From positions 248,001 through 312,000 of the forward strand of contig NZ_JBHSBN010000004.1 in NCBI RefSeq assembly GCF_042650605.1: DNA of 64,000 nucleotides, in the 5' to 3' direction. This document shows positions 58,023-64,000 of the stretch, piece by piece. Both the position numbers and the translations under genes were made by a program. How positions within the stretch are numbered: the first letter of the stretch is position 1; the number at the start of each line of letters is the position of its first letter. The notes under the pieces are model-generated. The model did no database searches. It was not told where the DNA came from and saw nothing but the letters and a program-made list of their open reading frames with translations. The stretch comes from Micromonospora_J zhanjiangensis (GTDB lineage Bacteria > Actinomycetota > Actinomycetes > Mycobacteriales > Micromonosporaceae).

Positions 58023-58813
58023 GCTTCCGCCGCCTCCGAGATCATCTTGATGGTCTGCCCGTGCGAGACCGCCTCGGCCCGCACCGCCTCCCAGGACTGC
58101 CGCAGCGATCGTACGTCCGCGGTCCGCTCCACAAAAGTGCCGTGCAACTGGTTGTCCAGGTACCCGATCTCGTCCGCGTCCGGCGGGGTGGCCAGGACGA
58201 ACGCGCCGTTCAGGCCGGGATAGGCGCCGACGTCGCGCGGCACCAGGTGCAGGTGCACCCGGGTCCGGCTGCCGACCTCCACCAGGTGCCGGAGCTGGTC
58301 GCGCATCACCTTCGGGCCGCCGACCGGCCGCTCGATCACCGTGTAGTCCAACACCGCGACGAGCAGCGGCGGATTCGGCCGGGTCAGCACGCTCTGCCGT
58401 TCGAGCCGGGCTGCCACCTGCTGTTCCATCGGCTCACCGACAAGTTGGCTGGCGCCCTCGTGCAACGCCCGGGCGTAGTCCTCGGTCTGCAGCAGGCCGG
58501 GGACGACCAGCGGCTCGAACGAGCAGAGCCCGGTCGCCTCCCTCTCGATCGCCACCCACTCGCGGAACCAGGGCAGTACCACCTCGCGCAGCAGCGCGGC
58601 CCGGATCCGCAGCAGCAGCCCGTCGGCGCCGAGCACCGCGTCCGCCCGTTCGGCGAACTCCAGCCGGGGCGGTCGGCGGCACTGCTCGACGGCGGCGACC
58701 AGCGACGCCGAGTAGTTGATTTTCTCGCCGAGGGCCTCCTGGGACAGCCCGGCGGCGGTCCGCAACCGGCGTAGCTCGCCGGCGAACAGGTCGAACAACG
58801 GTGACAACTCCAT
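58013..58813 (-). CDS. XRE-family regulator with DUF5753 domain
   Basis: A 266-residue protein: N-terminal HTH (AGELRRLRTAAGLSQEALGEKINYSASLVAAVEQCRR) and C-terminal DUF5753/Scr1-like domain (WFREWVAIEREATGLCSFEPLVVPGLLQTEDYARAL ... QLRHLVEVG ... VHLHLVP). The ATG at 58813 has AGGAG 7 nt upstream. Forms a pair with the DUF397 gene downstream. Divergent from the small gene at 59045. Confidence 0.93.
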   Translation of the reverse strand: MELSPLFDLFAGELRRLRTAAGLSQEALGEKINYSASLVAAVEQCRRPPRLEFAERADAVLGADGLLLRIRAALLREVVLPWFREWVAIEREATGLCSFEPLVVPGLLQTEDYARALHEGASQLVGEPMEQQVAARLERQSVLTRPNPPLLVAVLDYTVIERPVGGPKVMRDQLRHLVEVGSRTRVHLHLVPRDVGAYPGLNGAFVLATPPDADEIGYLDNQLHGTFVERTADVRSLRQSWEAVRAEAVSHGQTIKMISEAAEAWT

Positions 58814-59044
58814 TCGCACTCTCCTGCACATGAGAAGGATTCGCCGCACGTCCGCGCTGGTGCAGCGCGAACGGCTTCCGACCGTAGTCGCTCGGTCACA
58901 AAAATGGTGTCCCGGCGGGACCGCTCGGACCTGTCGGACCGCCGACCGGGATGACGGCGGTACGACGCCCGACGGGCGGGACCGCGGGCCGCCCGTCCCC
59001 GGAACGGGCGGCCCGTCCACCGACCGGCGATCGAGGAGGCCCCA
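58814..59044. other. divergent gap between the XRE regulator and the gene at 59045
   Basis: 231 bp that should contain both promoters. A GAGGAGG ribosome binding site ends the region (before 59045). No clear operator or -10/-35 pair stands out. Confidence 0.3.
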
Positions 59045-59407
59045 ATGCAGATCGGATCCCGCTGGCCGGTGAACGGCATCCAGCCGTACAAGATTCCGGT
59101 GTTGGCGCTGGACCGGTTGGACCGGAAGACGCCGGCGGACGCGCGCCAGGCGCGGCGGCACGTGCCGCTGCGGCCGATCTGGATCTGCCGGGCCTGCGCG
59201 GCACCGTGGCCGTGCGCGATGGCCCGGCTGCTGCTGCGGGCCGGCTACCTCCACGACCGGGTCGGTCTGGCCGTGCACCTGTGCGGGCTGCTGCACGAGG
59301 CGGCGCGCGACCTCTACCGGCTCAACCCGCACGACGCCCCGCCGCCGCGCGCGCTGTTCGAACGGTTCGTCGGCTGGACCACGTACCAGGATCCGACCGC
59401 CCGTTGA
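59045..59407 (+). CDS. hypothetical protein near the XRE-DUF397 pair
   Basis: A 120-residue protein with three clustered Cys, ICRACAAPWPC (residues ~58-69), followed by a helical part (AMARLLLRAGYLHDRVGLAVHLCGLLHEAARDLYRL). The ATG has GAGGAGG upstream. Proteins with this WICRAC...PWPC pattern often sit beside XRE-DUF397 genes in actinomycetes. A metal- or redox-binding role is possible from the Cys but is not established. Confidence 0.65.
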   Translation: MQIGSRWPVNGIQPYKIPVLALDRLDRKTPADARQARRHVPLRPIWICRACAAPWPCAMARLLLRAGYLHDRVGLAVHLCGLLHEAARDLYRLNPHDAPPPRALFERFVGWTTYQDPTAR

Positions 59408-59436
59408 GCGTGACTCACGCCGGTGCTCCTCAGCGC

Positions 59437-59706
59437 ATGTCCTACCGTCGTGGTGTGAAAGAAGTTGGACTGCGAGGGTTACGGCAGAACGCCGGCAATC
59501 TGGTACGCCGGGCTCAAGCGGGAGAACAGGTGGTGATTACTGTCGCCGGAAGGCCCGCAGCCGTGCTCGGTCCCGTCCAGTCGAGGAGCTGGCGCCAGTG
59601 GGACGATCTCGCCGAAATCTTCGACCAGCTCACCGACCCGGAGTGGGACGGCGCCCGGGGGTCGCTGGACGGATCCGTCGTCGATCCGCCGGGTGTGGAA
59701 CGGTAG
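59437..59706 (+). CDS. Phd/YefM-type antitoxin without a toxin partner
   Basis: An 83-89-residue protein: VGLRGLRQNAGNLVRRAQAGEQVVITVAGRPAAVLGPV is the Phd/YefM DNA-binding fold, followed by a short acidic C-terminal region that would bind a toxin. The start may be ATG 59437 or GTG 59455. The normal downstream VapC/PIN or Fic/Doc toxin is missing: the next 115 bp lead into hisE with no toxin frame. Either an orphan regulator or the remainder of a lost module. Confidence 0.8.
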   Translation: MSYRRGVKEVGLRGLRQNAGNLVRRAQAGEQVVITVAGRPAAVLGPVQSRSWRQWDDLAEIFDQLTDPEWDGARGSLDGSVVDPPGVER

Positions 59707-59821
59707 GCCTGCCTTCACGCACCGGCGTCCCCGGTGCGGCGACGGACCGTCCGTCCAGCACCTGGTACGCGGTCACCCCTGCCAGGGGCGGCGGACGGTT
59801 CGGCTGCGAGAATCGGGACCC

Positions 59822-60085
59822 GTGAAGACGTTCGAGGAGCTGTTCGCCGAGCTGCAGGCCAAGGCCGCGGCCGGCACACCGGGCTCGGCGACCGTGGCCG
59901 CGCTGGAGCGCGGCGTGCACGCCATCGGCAAGAAGGTGGTCGAGGAGGCCGCCGAGTCGTGGATGGCGGCCGAGCACGAGGGGCCCGAGCGGGCCGCCGA
60001 GGAGATCTCCCAACTGCTCTACCAGGCCCAGGTGCTGATGCTCGCCACCGGTCTGGAGCTCAAGGACGTCTACCGACATCTCTGA
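59822..60085 (+). CDS. hisE: phosphoribosyl-ATP pyrophosphatase
   Basis: Second step of histidine synthesis. 87 residues: MKTFEELFAELQAKAAAG, KKVVEEAAESWMAAEHEG and AAEEISQLLYQAQVLML are the MazG-like acidic metal-binding helices. GTG at 59822; a GAGAAT box 8 nt ahead could be its -10 element, giving a nearly leaderless mRNA. hisG follows. Confidence 0.95.
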   Translation: MKTFEELFAELQAKAAAGTPGSATVAALERGVHAIGKKVVEEAAESWMAAEHEGPERAAEEISQLLYQAQVLMLATGLELKDVYRHL

Positions 60086-60133
60086 GTGCCACCTTTCGCC
60101 ATGATCGTTTACTGTCCGAAGGAGCACTCAGCG

Positions 60134-60979
60134 ATGCTGCGTATCGCCATCCCGAACAAGGGCACCCTGTCCGCCCCGGCCGCGCAGATGCTGCGCGAGG
60201 CCGGCTACCGGCAGCGCACCGACGACCGTGATCTGGTCTGCCGGGACGAGGCCAACGACGTCGAATTCTTCTACCTGCGCCCGCGCGACATCGCCACCTA
60301 CGTCGCGTCGGGCGATCTCGACCTCGGCATCACCGGCCGGGACCTGCTGGTCGACGCCGCCAGCGGCGCCGAGGAGATCATGGATCTCAACTTCGGCGGG
60401 GCCACCTTCCGGTTCGCCGCTCGGCCGGAGACGCTGTCGTCGGTCGACCAGATCGGCGGCCGGCGGGTTGCCACCGCGTACCCCGGGGTGGTGGAGCGCT
60501 ACCTGGCCGAGCACGGCCTCAAGGCCGAGGTGATCCAGCTCGACGGCGCGGTGGAGAACGCCATCGGGCTCGGCGTGGCCGACGTCATCGCCGACGTGGT
60601 CGATACCGGGGCCACCCTGCGCCAGGCCGGCCTGGTCGTCGTCGGCGAGCCGATCCTGCGGTCCTCGGCGGTGCTGATCGGCCGGGCCGGCGCGCCGGCC
60701 AACCCCCGGGTCGACCAGCTCGACCGGCGGCTGCACGGCGTCCTGGTCGCCCGGCGGTACGTGATGCTCACCTACGACGTCCGGGTCGACCTGCTCGACC
60801 GGGCCAGCGCGCTGACCCCGGGCATCGAGTCGCCGACCGTCTCGGCGCTGCACCGGGAGGGTTGGGTGGCGGTGAACGCGATGGTGCTGCGCGGCGACGT
60901 GCACCAGATCATGGACCAGCTCTACGACCTCGGCGCGCGGGCGATCCTGGTCACCAACATCCACGCCTGCCGCCTGTGA
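60134..60979 (+). CDS. hisG: ATP phosphoribosyltransferase (long form)
   Basis: First, feedback-controlled step of histidine synthesis. 281 residues, the long HisG form with a C-terminal regulatory ACT-like domain (ARRYVMLTYDVRVDLLDRASALTPGIESPTVSAL). Catalytic part: IAIPNKGTLSAPAAQML, DLGITGRDLL and the PRPP loop DVVDTGATLRQAGL. The ATG at 60134 has AAGGAG ~11 nt upstream. Confidence 0.96.
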   Translation: MLRIAIPNKGTLSAPAAQMLREAGYRQRTDDRDLVCRDEANDVEFFYLRPRDIATYVASGDLDLGITGRDLLVDAASGAEEIMDLNFGGATFRFAARPETLSSVDQIGGRRVATAYPGVVERYLAEHGLKAEVIQLDGAVENAIGLGVADVIADVVDTGATLRQAGLVVVGEPILRSSAVLIGRAGAPANPRVDQLDRRLHGVLVARRYVMLTYDVRVDLLDRASALTPGIESPTVSALHREGWVAVNAMVLRGDVHQIMDQLYDLGARAILVTNIHACRL

Positions 60980-61005
60980 GTACGACGGGTGGCACACTGG
61001 GTGCC

Positions 61006-61467
61006 GTGACCGAGTCCCGGACCGTACGCCTGCGTCCGTACCGTATCCGCCTGGTGTGCTGGCCGGCGGCGATCCTGCTGCTGGTGGTCTTCAGCCTGAT
61101 CGCCACCTCGCTGCACGGCTCCACCGGCGCCGACGGAGGCACCTTCCAGCGCGGCGACCAGCTCGCCATGATCGGCCTCGGGGTGCTGGGGGCGCTCGGC
61201 GCCCTCTGGTTCACCCGCCCCCGGGTCGACGCGGACGAGCGCGGGATCCGGGTGCGGAACGTGGTCGGCTCCTACGACCTGCCCTGGGAGGTGGTCCGGG
61301 CCGTCCGGTTCGACCGGGGTGCGGCCTGCGCCAGCCTGGAGTTGCACGACGACGATCGGGTGCCGCTGATGGCCCTGCAGGTGGCGGACAAGGACCGGGC
61401 GGTGGCCGGGGTCCGGCAGTTGCGTGCCCTGCACGCCGCCCACCAGGCCCAACCCGCCGCCGGCTGA
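61006..61467 (+). CDS. PH-domain membrane protein
   Basis: A 153-residue protein with two hydrophobic helices near the N-terminus (LVCWPAAILLLVVFSLIAT and AMIGLGVLGALGALWF) and a bacterial PH (bPH) domain (VDADERGIRVRNVVGSYDLPWEVVRAVRFDRG). It is the conserved neighbour of hisG in actinobacteria. Start uncertain: GTG 61006 (VTESRTVRLRPYR) or GTG 60976, which overlaps the hisG stop (GTGA). Function unknown. Confidence 0.8.
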   Translation: MTESRTVRLRPYRIRLVCWPAAILLLVVFSLIATSLHGSTGADGGTFQRGDQLAMIGLGVLGALGALWFTRPRVDADERGIRVRNVVGSYDLPWEVVRAVRFDRGAACASLELHDDDRVPLMALQVADKDRAVAGVRQLRALHAAHQAQPAAG

Positions 61468-61811
61468 TCCGTGCCGCCGGCGCCCCTGGCCGACGCGCCG
61501 GGCCGGGGGCGCCGGTTCGCGGTCTGTCGACCGACCTGGTAACCTTGCGGTGTCGACCATGCTGTCGACGGGTGCTCACGTGCCCATGACAGCCATAAAG
61601 CGGAGCGCCTGCTCCCACCCGCGTCGCCGATACCGGCGTCCGGGTCCGGTCCCCGGTTCGGGTTCGCCCGATCCGGACATACGGCCATCGGCCGTATCGG
61701 ACCGGTCGAGCGGGCCCCGGCATGTGCCGGGGCCTACTGCTTTCCGGGCCGGCCTCCGCGCGGAGGCTGCCGGGGTCGGCTCCTATCGGAGTACGGACTC
61801 GAGGAGGCCCC
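61468..61811 (+). other. intergenic region and infC leader
   Basis: 344 bp ahead of infC without a supported gene. It contains two successive strong stems: ATACGGCC/GGCCGTAT (61679-61697, 3-nt loop) and GGCCCCGGCA/TGCCGGGGCC (61713-61734, 2-nt loop), the second followed by a short T-rich stretch (CTACTGCTTTCC). This has the look of an attenuator. The leader then runs ~75 nt to GAGGAGG and the ATC start. Confidence 0.5.
61713..61734 (+). terminator. attenuator-like hairpin in the infC leader
   Basis: Perfect 10-bp GC stem (GGCCCCGGCA / TGCCGGGGCC) with a 2-nt loop and TACTGCTTTCC after it, about 78 nt upstream of infC. Preceded by an 8-bp stem at 61679-61697. Confidence 0.5.
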
Positions 61812-62465
61812 ATCAGCGTCGAACCACGCGTGAACGATCAGATCCGGGCTCGTGAGGTCCGTCTGGTCGGCCCTGAGGGTGAGCAGGTGGGCATCGTCCC
61901 GCTGGAGCGCGCCCTGCAGTTGGCCGCCGACGTCGACCTGGACCTGGTCGAGGTCGCGCCGATGGCGCGCCCGCCGGTGTGCAAGCTCATGGACTTCGGC
62001 AAGTTCAAGTACGAGAGCGCACTCAAGGCGCGCGAAGCGCGGCGTAACCAGCAGCAGACGGTCATCAAGGAGATGAAGCTCCGGCCGAAGATCGACCCGC
62101 ACGACTACGAGACCAAGAAGGGTCACGTGGTGCGGTTCCTCAAGGCGGGCGACAAGGTCAAGGTCACGATCATGTTCCGTGGCCGTGAGCAGAGCCGACC
62201 CGAACTTGGCTACCGGCTGCTGCGCCGGCTCGAGTCGGAGATCTCGGACCTGGGTTACGTCGAGGCCGCGCCGAAGCAGGACGGTCGAAACATGATCATG
62301 GTTCTGGCCCCGCACCGGGCCACCAAGGCAGCCGCGGTAGCCGCCACGGCCAACCGTGGTGGCACGCCCAGGGATCAGAACACCGCCGAAGCCACCGCCG
62401 GACCGGCCGTCGAGGCCGCAACCGCCGGTGACACCGGCACCGTCGCCGACAACAGCGGCGAGTAA
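61812..62465 (+). CDS. infC: translation initiation factor IF-3, AUC start codon
   Basis: Keeps ribosomal subunits apart and proofreads start codons. 217 residues. Core: VNDQIRAREVRLVGPEGEQVGIVPL, RPPVCKLMDFGKFKYE, RNQQQTVIKEMKLRPKID, HDYETKKGHVVRFL and GREQSRPELGYRLL; the last ~45 residues are an Ala/Thr-rich actinobacterial tail. The start is taken as ATC at 61812, 4 nt after GAGGAGG; the first canonical codon (GTG 61830) is 22 nt from that site. Atypical AUU/AUC starts allow IF-3 to repress its own synthesis. Confidence 0.95.
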   Translation: MSVEPRVNDQIRAREVRLVGPEGEQVGIVPLERALQLAADVDLDLVEVAPMARPPVCKLMDFGKFKYESALKAREARRNQQQTVIKEMKLRPKIDPHDYETKKGHVVRFLKAGDKVKVTIMFRGREQSRPELGYRLLRRLESEISDLGYVEAAPKQDGRNMIMVLAPHRATKAAAVAATANRGGTPRDQNTAEATAGPAVEAATAGDTGTVADNSGE

Positions 62466-62484
62466 CAGGGGAGAGACGTTTTAC

Positions 62485-62679
62485 ATGCCGAAGATGAAGC
62501 CGCACTCCGGAATGGGCAAGCGGGTCAAGGTCACTGGTCGTGGCAAGATCATGTCGGAGCAGACCGGCAAGCGTCACCTGCTGGAGGGAAAGTCCTCCCA
62601 CGTGACCCGTCGGATGACTGGCACGGTCGAGGTGGCCAAGGCCGACGTCAAGCGCATCAAGAAGCTGCTGGGCCGCTGA
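62485..62679 (+). CDS. rpmI: 50S ribosomal protein L35
   Basis: 64 residues: MPKMKPHSGMGKRVKVTGRGKIMSEQTGKRHLLEGKSSHVTRRM is the L35 pattern. The ATG has GGGGAGAG about 9 nt upstream. Second gene of the infC-rpmI-rplT operon. Confidence 0.96.
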   Translation: MPKMKPHSGMGKRVKVTGRGKIMSEQTGKRHLLEGKSSHVTRRMTGTVEVAKADVKRIKKLLGR

Positions 62680-62711
62680 CGCGCGCCACCGCGACATAAG
62701 AAGGAGTTGAG

Positions 62712-63104
62712 ATGGCACGCGTCAAGCGGGCTGTGAACGCCCAGAAGAAGCGCCGTACCCTGCTCGAGACCGCGAGCGGCTACCGGGGGCAGCGCTCCCG
62801 GCTGTACCGCAAGGCCAAGGAGCAGGTGCTGCACTCGATGCAGTACAGCTACCGGGACCGTCGTGACCGCAAGGGCGACTTCCGGCAGCTGTGGATCACC
62901 CGGATCAACGCGGGTGCCCGGGCCAACGGGCTGACCTACAACCGCCTGATCCAGGGTCTGCGCCTGGCCGGCGTCGAGGTCGACCGCAAGATCCTGGCCG
63001 ACCTGGCGGTCAACGACGCCACCGCGTTCGCGGCCATCGTCGAGGTCGCCAAGGCCGCCGTCGCGGCCGAGGGCACCGGCGGCGCGTCCGCCCAGGCCGC
63101 CTGA
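62712..63104 (+). CDS. rplT: 50S ribosomal protein L20
   Basis: 130 residues: ARVKRAVNAQKKRRTLLETASGYRGQRSRLYRKAKEQ (RNA-binding N-terminal arm), YRDRRDRKGDFRQLWITRINAGARANGLTYN. AAGGAG upstream of the ATG. L20 binds 23S rRNA early in assembly and in some bacteria represses its own operon. A terminator-like hairpin follows. Confidence 0.97.
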   Translation: MARVKRAVNAQKKRRTLLETASGYRGQRSRLYRKAKEQVLHSMQYSYRDRRDRKGDFRQLWITRINAGARANGLTYNRLIQGLRLAGVEVDRKILADLAVNDATAFAAIVEVAKAAVAAEGTGGASAQAA

Positions 63105-63123
63105 TCGAACCGCGGCACGTCAC

Positions 63124-63167
63124 CGAGGCGCCTCCCATGTCGCACCGTCGACCCGGGGGGCGCCTCG
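63124..63167 (+). terminator. long hairpin after rplT
   Basis: 13-bp stem (CGAGGCGCCTCCC / GGGGGGCGCCTCG, one G-U pair) with an 18-nt loop, 19 bp past the rplT stop. It probably ends the infC operon. The ATG at 63137 of the next gene lies in its loop, so it could instead, or also, control that gene's translation. Confidence 0.65.
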
Positions 63168-64000
63168 ACGCCGTCCGAGGACAGGAACCCACGCTGTTCA
63201 CCGCCCGTACGCCCCGGGTGGTCGCCGCCCGCCGGCTGCACCGCCGCCGCGACCGCGAGGCCGCCCGCCGGTTCCTCGCCGAGGGGCCGCAGGCCGTCCG
63301 CGAGGCGCTCGCCCGGCCCGGCACCGTCGCCGAACTGTTCGGCACCCCGGCCGCCCTGGACCGGTACGCCGACCTGACCGCCGCCGCGACCCGGGATGGC
63401 GTACCCGTGTCACCGGTGACCGACGACGCGCTCGCGGCGTTGACTGAGACCGTGGCCCCGCAGGGCCTGGTCGCGGTCTGCCACCACCTGGACCGGTCAC
63501 TGGCGCGGGTGCTGGCGCCCGGCCGGCGGTCCGAGCGGCCGCCGGTGCCCGGTCACCGGCTGGCAGCGGTGCTGGCCGGGATCCGCGACCCGGGCAACGC
63601 CGGCACGGTGCTGCGCACCGCCGACGCGGCCGGCGCCGGCGCGGTGGTCTTCGCCGGCGAGACGGTCGACCCCTACAACGGCAAGTGCGTCCGCGCCTCG
63701 GCCGGCAGCCTGTTCCACGTCGACGTGGTCCGCGCCGCCGACCCGGCCGCCGTCGTCGCCGACCTGCGCGCCGCCGGGTACGCGGTGTTCGCCGCCTCCG
63801 GCTACGGCGAGACCGACCTGGACCTGCTCGCCGACGCCGGCGGCCTGGCCCGGCCGACCGCCTGGCTGTTCGGCTCGGAGGCACACGGACTGCCGGACGA
63901 GTTGGCCGCCGCGGCCGACGCCCGGGTCCGGGTGCCCCTGCACGGCCGGGCCGAGAGCCTCAACCTGGCTGCCGCCGCGGCCGTTTGCCTGTACGCTTCG
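63137..64000 (+). CDS. TrmH/SpoU-family RNA 2'-O-methyltransferase, 3' end outside the window
   Basis: Partial: 288 codons to the right edge with no stop. N-terminal substrate-binding part (FTARTPRVVAARRLHRRRDREAARRFLAEGPQAVREAL) followed by the SpoU knotted domain: AVLAGIRDPGNAGTVLRTADAAGA (motif 1), LFGSEAHGLP (motif 2) and RVPLHGRAESLNLAAAAAV (motif 3). Likely methylates a 2'-OH in 23S rRNA or tRNA; it occupies the conserved place after rplT. Start uncertain: ATG 63137 lies in the rplT hairpin loop; a CTG at 63194 just before FTARTPRVV, preceded by AGGACAGGAA, may be the real start. Confidence 0.88.
   Translation, partial: MSHRRPGGRLDAVRGQEPTLFTARTPRVVAARRLHRRRDREAARRFLAEGPQAVREALARPGTVAELFGTPAALDRYADLTAAATRDGVPVSPVTDDALAALTETVAPQGLVAVCHHLDRSLARVLAPGRRSERPPVPGHRLAAVLAGIRDPGNAGTVLRTADAAGAGAVVFAGETVDPYNGKCVRASAGSLFHVDVVRAADPAAVVADLRAAGYAVFAASGYGETDLDLLADAGGLARPTAWLFGSEAHGLPDELAAAADARVRVPLHGRAESLNLAAAAAVCLYAS

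Noticed and set aside
59707..59821. Remnant of a VapC/PIN or Doc toxin after the antitoxin
   Set aside because: No frame in these 115 bp shows a PIN-type DTSAL or a Fic motif; nothing recognisable remains.
61424..61855. Leader ORF upstream of infC
   Set aside because: Arg/Pro/Ser-rich shadow frame starting inside the PH-domain gene; the region is better explained as a structured leader.

Overview
The window is chromosomal DNA of a high-GC actinobacterium, most likely of the family Micromonosporaceae (Micromonospora/Salinispora-like). The reasons are the strong G/C preference at third codon positions, frequent GTG starts, 4-bp ATGA/GTGA gene overlaps, actinobacterial proteins (BldD, actinobacterial IHF, helicase-less PriA, DUF397/XRE pairs, mycothiol-type enzymes), and the gene order alaS-ruvX-mltG-aroE ... 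aroC-aroK ... aroB-aroQ-efp-nusB-bldD-pyrRBC-carAB-pyrD ... pyrF-mihF-gmk-rpoZ-coaBC-metK-priA-def-fmt-rsmB ... rpe ... ribDE-ribM-ribBA-ribH ... hisE-hisG ... infC-rpmI-rplT. No rRNA, tRNA, CRISPR array, insertion sequence or prophage was recognised.

Layout. 1-8.5 kb: a proline-rich membrane protein, two small membrane proteins, alaS, ruvX, mltG and aroE. 8.5-13.2 kb: an accessory stretch with an ArsR-SRPBCC-DinB-like operon behind a well-formed promoter with two matching inverted repeats, a divergent serine hydrolase, a small kinase-like ATPase and a lipoprotein polysaccharide deacetylase. 13.3-19.5 kb: the aro block (aroC, aroK, aroB, aroQ) plus efp and nusB, interrupted by an alpha/beta hydrolase and a WYL regulator. 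19.6-31.2 kb: bldD, then the pyrimidine operon pyrR-pyrB-pyrC-carA-carB-pyrD with bioA before pyrF. It has a PyrR-binding-loop-like leader, a possible 52-codon ORF between carB and pyrD, and a perfect 24-bp palindrome before pyrF. 31.4-42.3 kb: nucleoid, nucleotide, cofactor and translation genes (mihF, gmk, rpoZ, coaBC, metK, priA, def, fmt, rsmB, rpe). 42.3-47.9 kb: a response regulator with a GGDEF-like domain and a complete riboflavin operon under an FMN riboswitch, including a PnuC-type transporter (RibM). 59.8-64 kb: hisE, hisG, a PH-domain protein, the infC operon with an AUC start codon, and the start of an rRNA methyltransferase.

The most interesting part is a ~12-kb accessory island (about 47.9-59.8 kb) between ribH and hisE. 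Its core, 48.96-55.75 kb, looks like an undescribed disulfide-rich peptide system. It contains a 61-residue cysteine-rich precursor-like peptide (8 Cys in the last 36 residues, behind an Ala-X-Ala site), a membrane-tethered thioredoxin-fold protein with a CSGC motif (MauD/TlpA-like), a MauE-like membrane protein with a CRC motif, a short S26 signal peptidase, a one-piece ABC exporter and a large SARP/AfsR regulator transcribed divergently from the peptide. No lanthipeptide, radical-SAM, YcaO or lasso enzymes are present, so disulfide formation by the MauD/MauE-like pair is the most economical inferred modification. The flanks carry a YdeI/OmdA protein, a chloramphenicol-phosphotransferase-like kinase, an XRE-DUF397 pair and an orphan Phd-type antitoxin.

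A second theme is short tandem expansion in multiples of 3 bp, both inside core genes (aroE, carA, priA, ribBA) and as 15-bp intergenic repeats (after nusB and rsmB).
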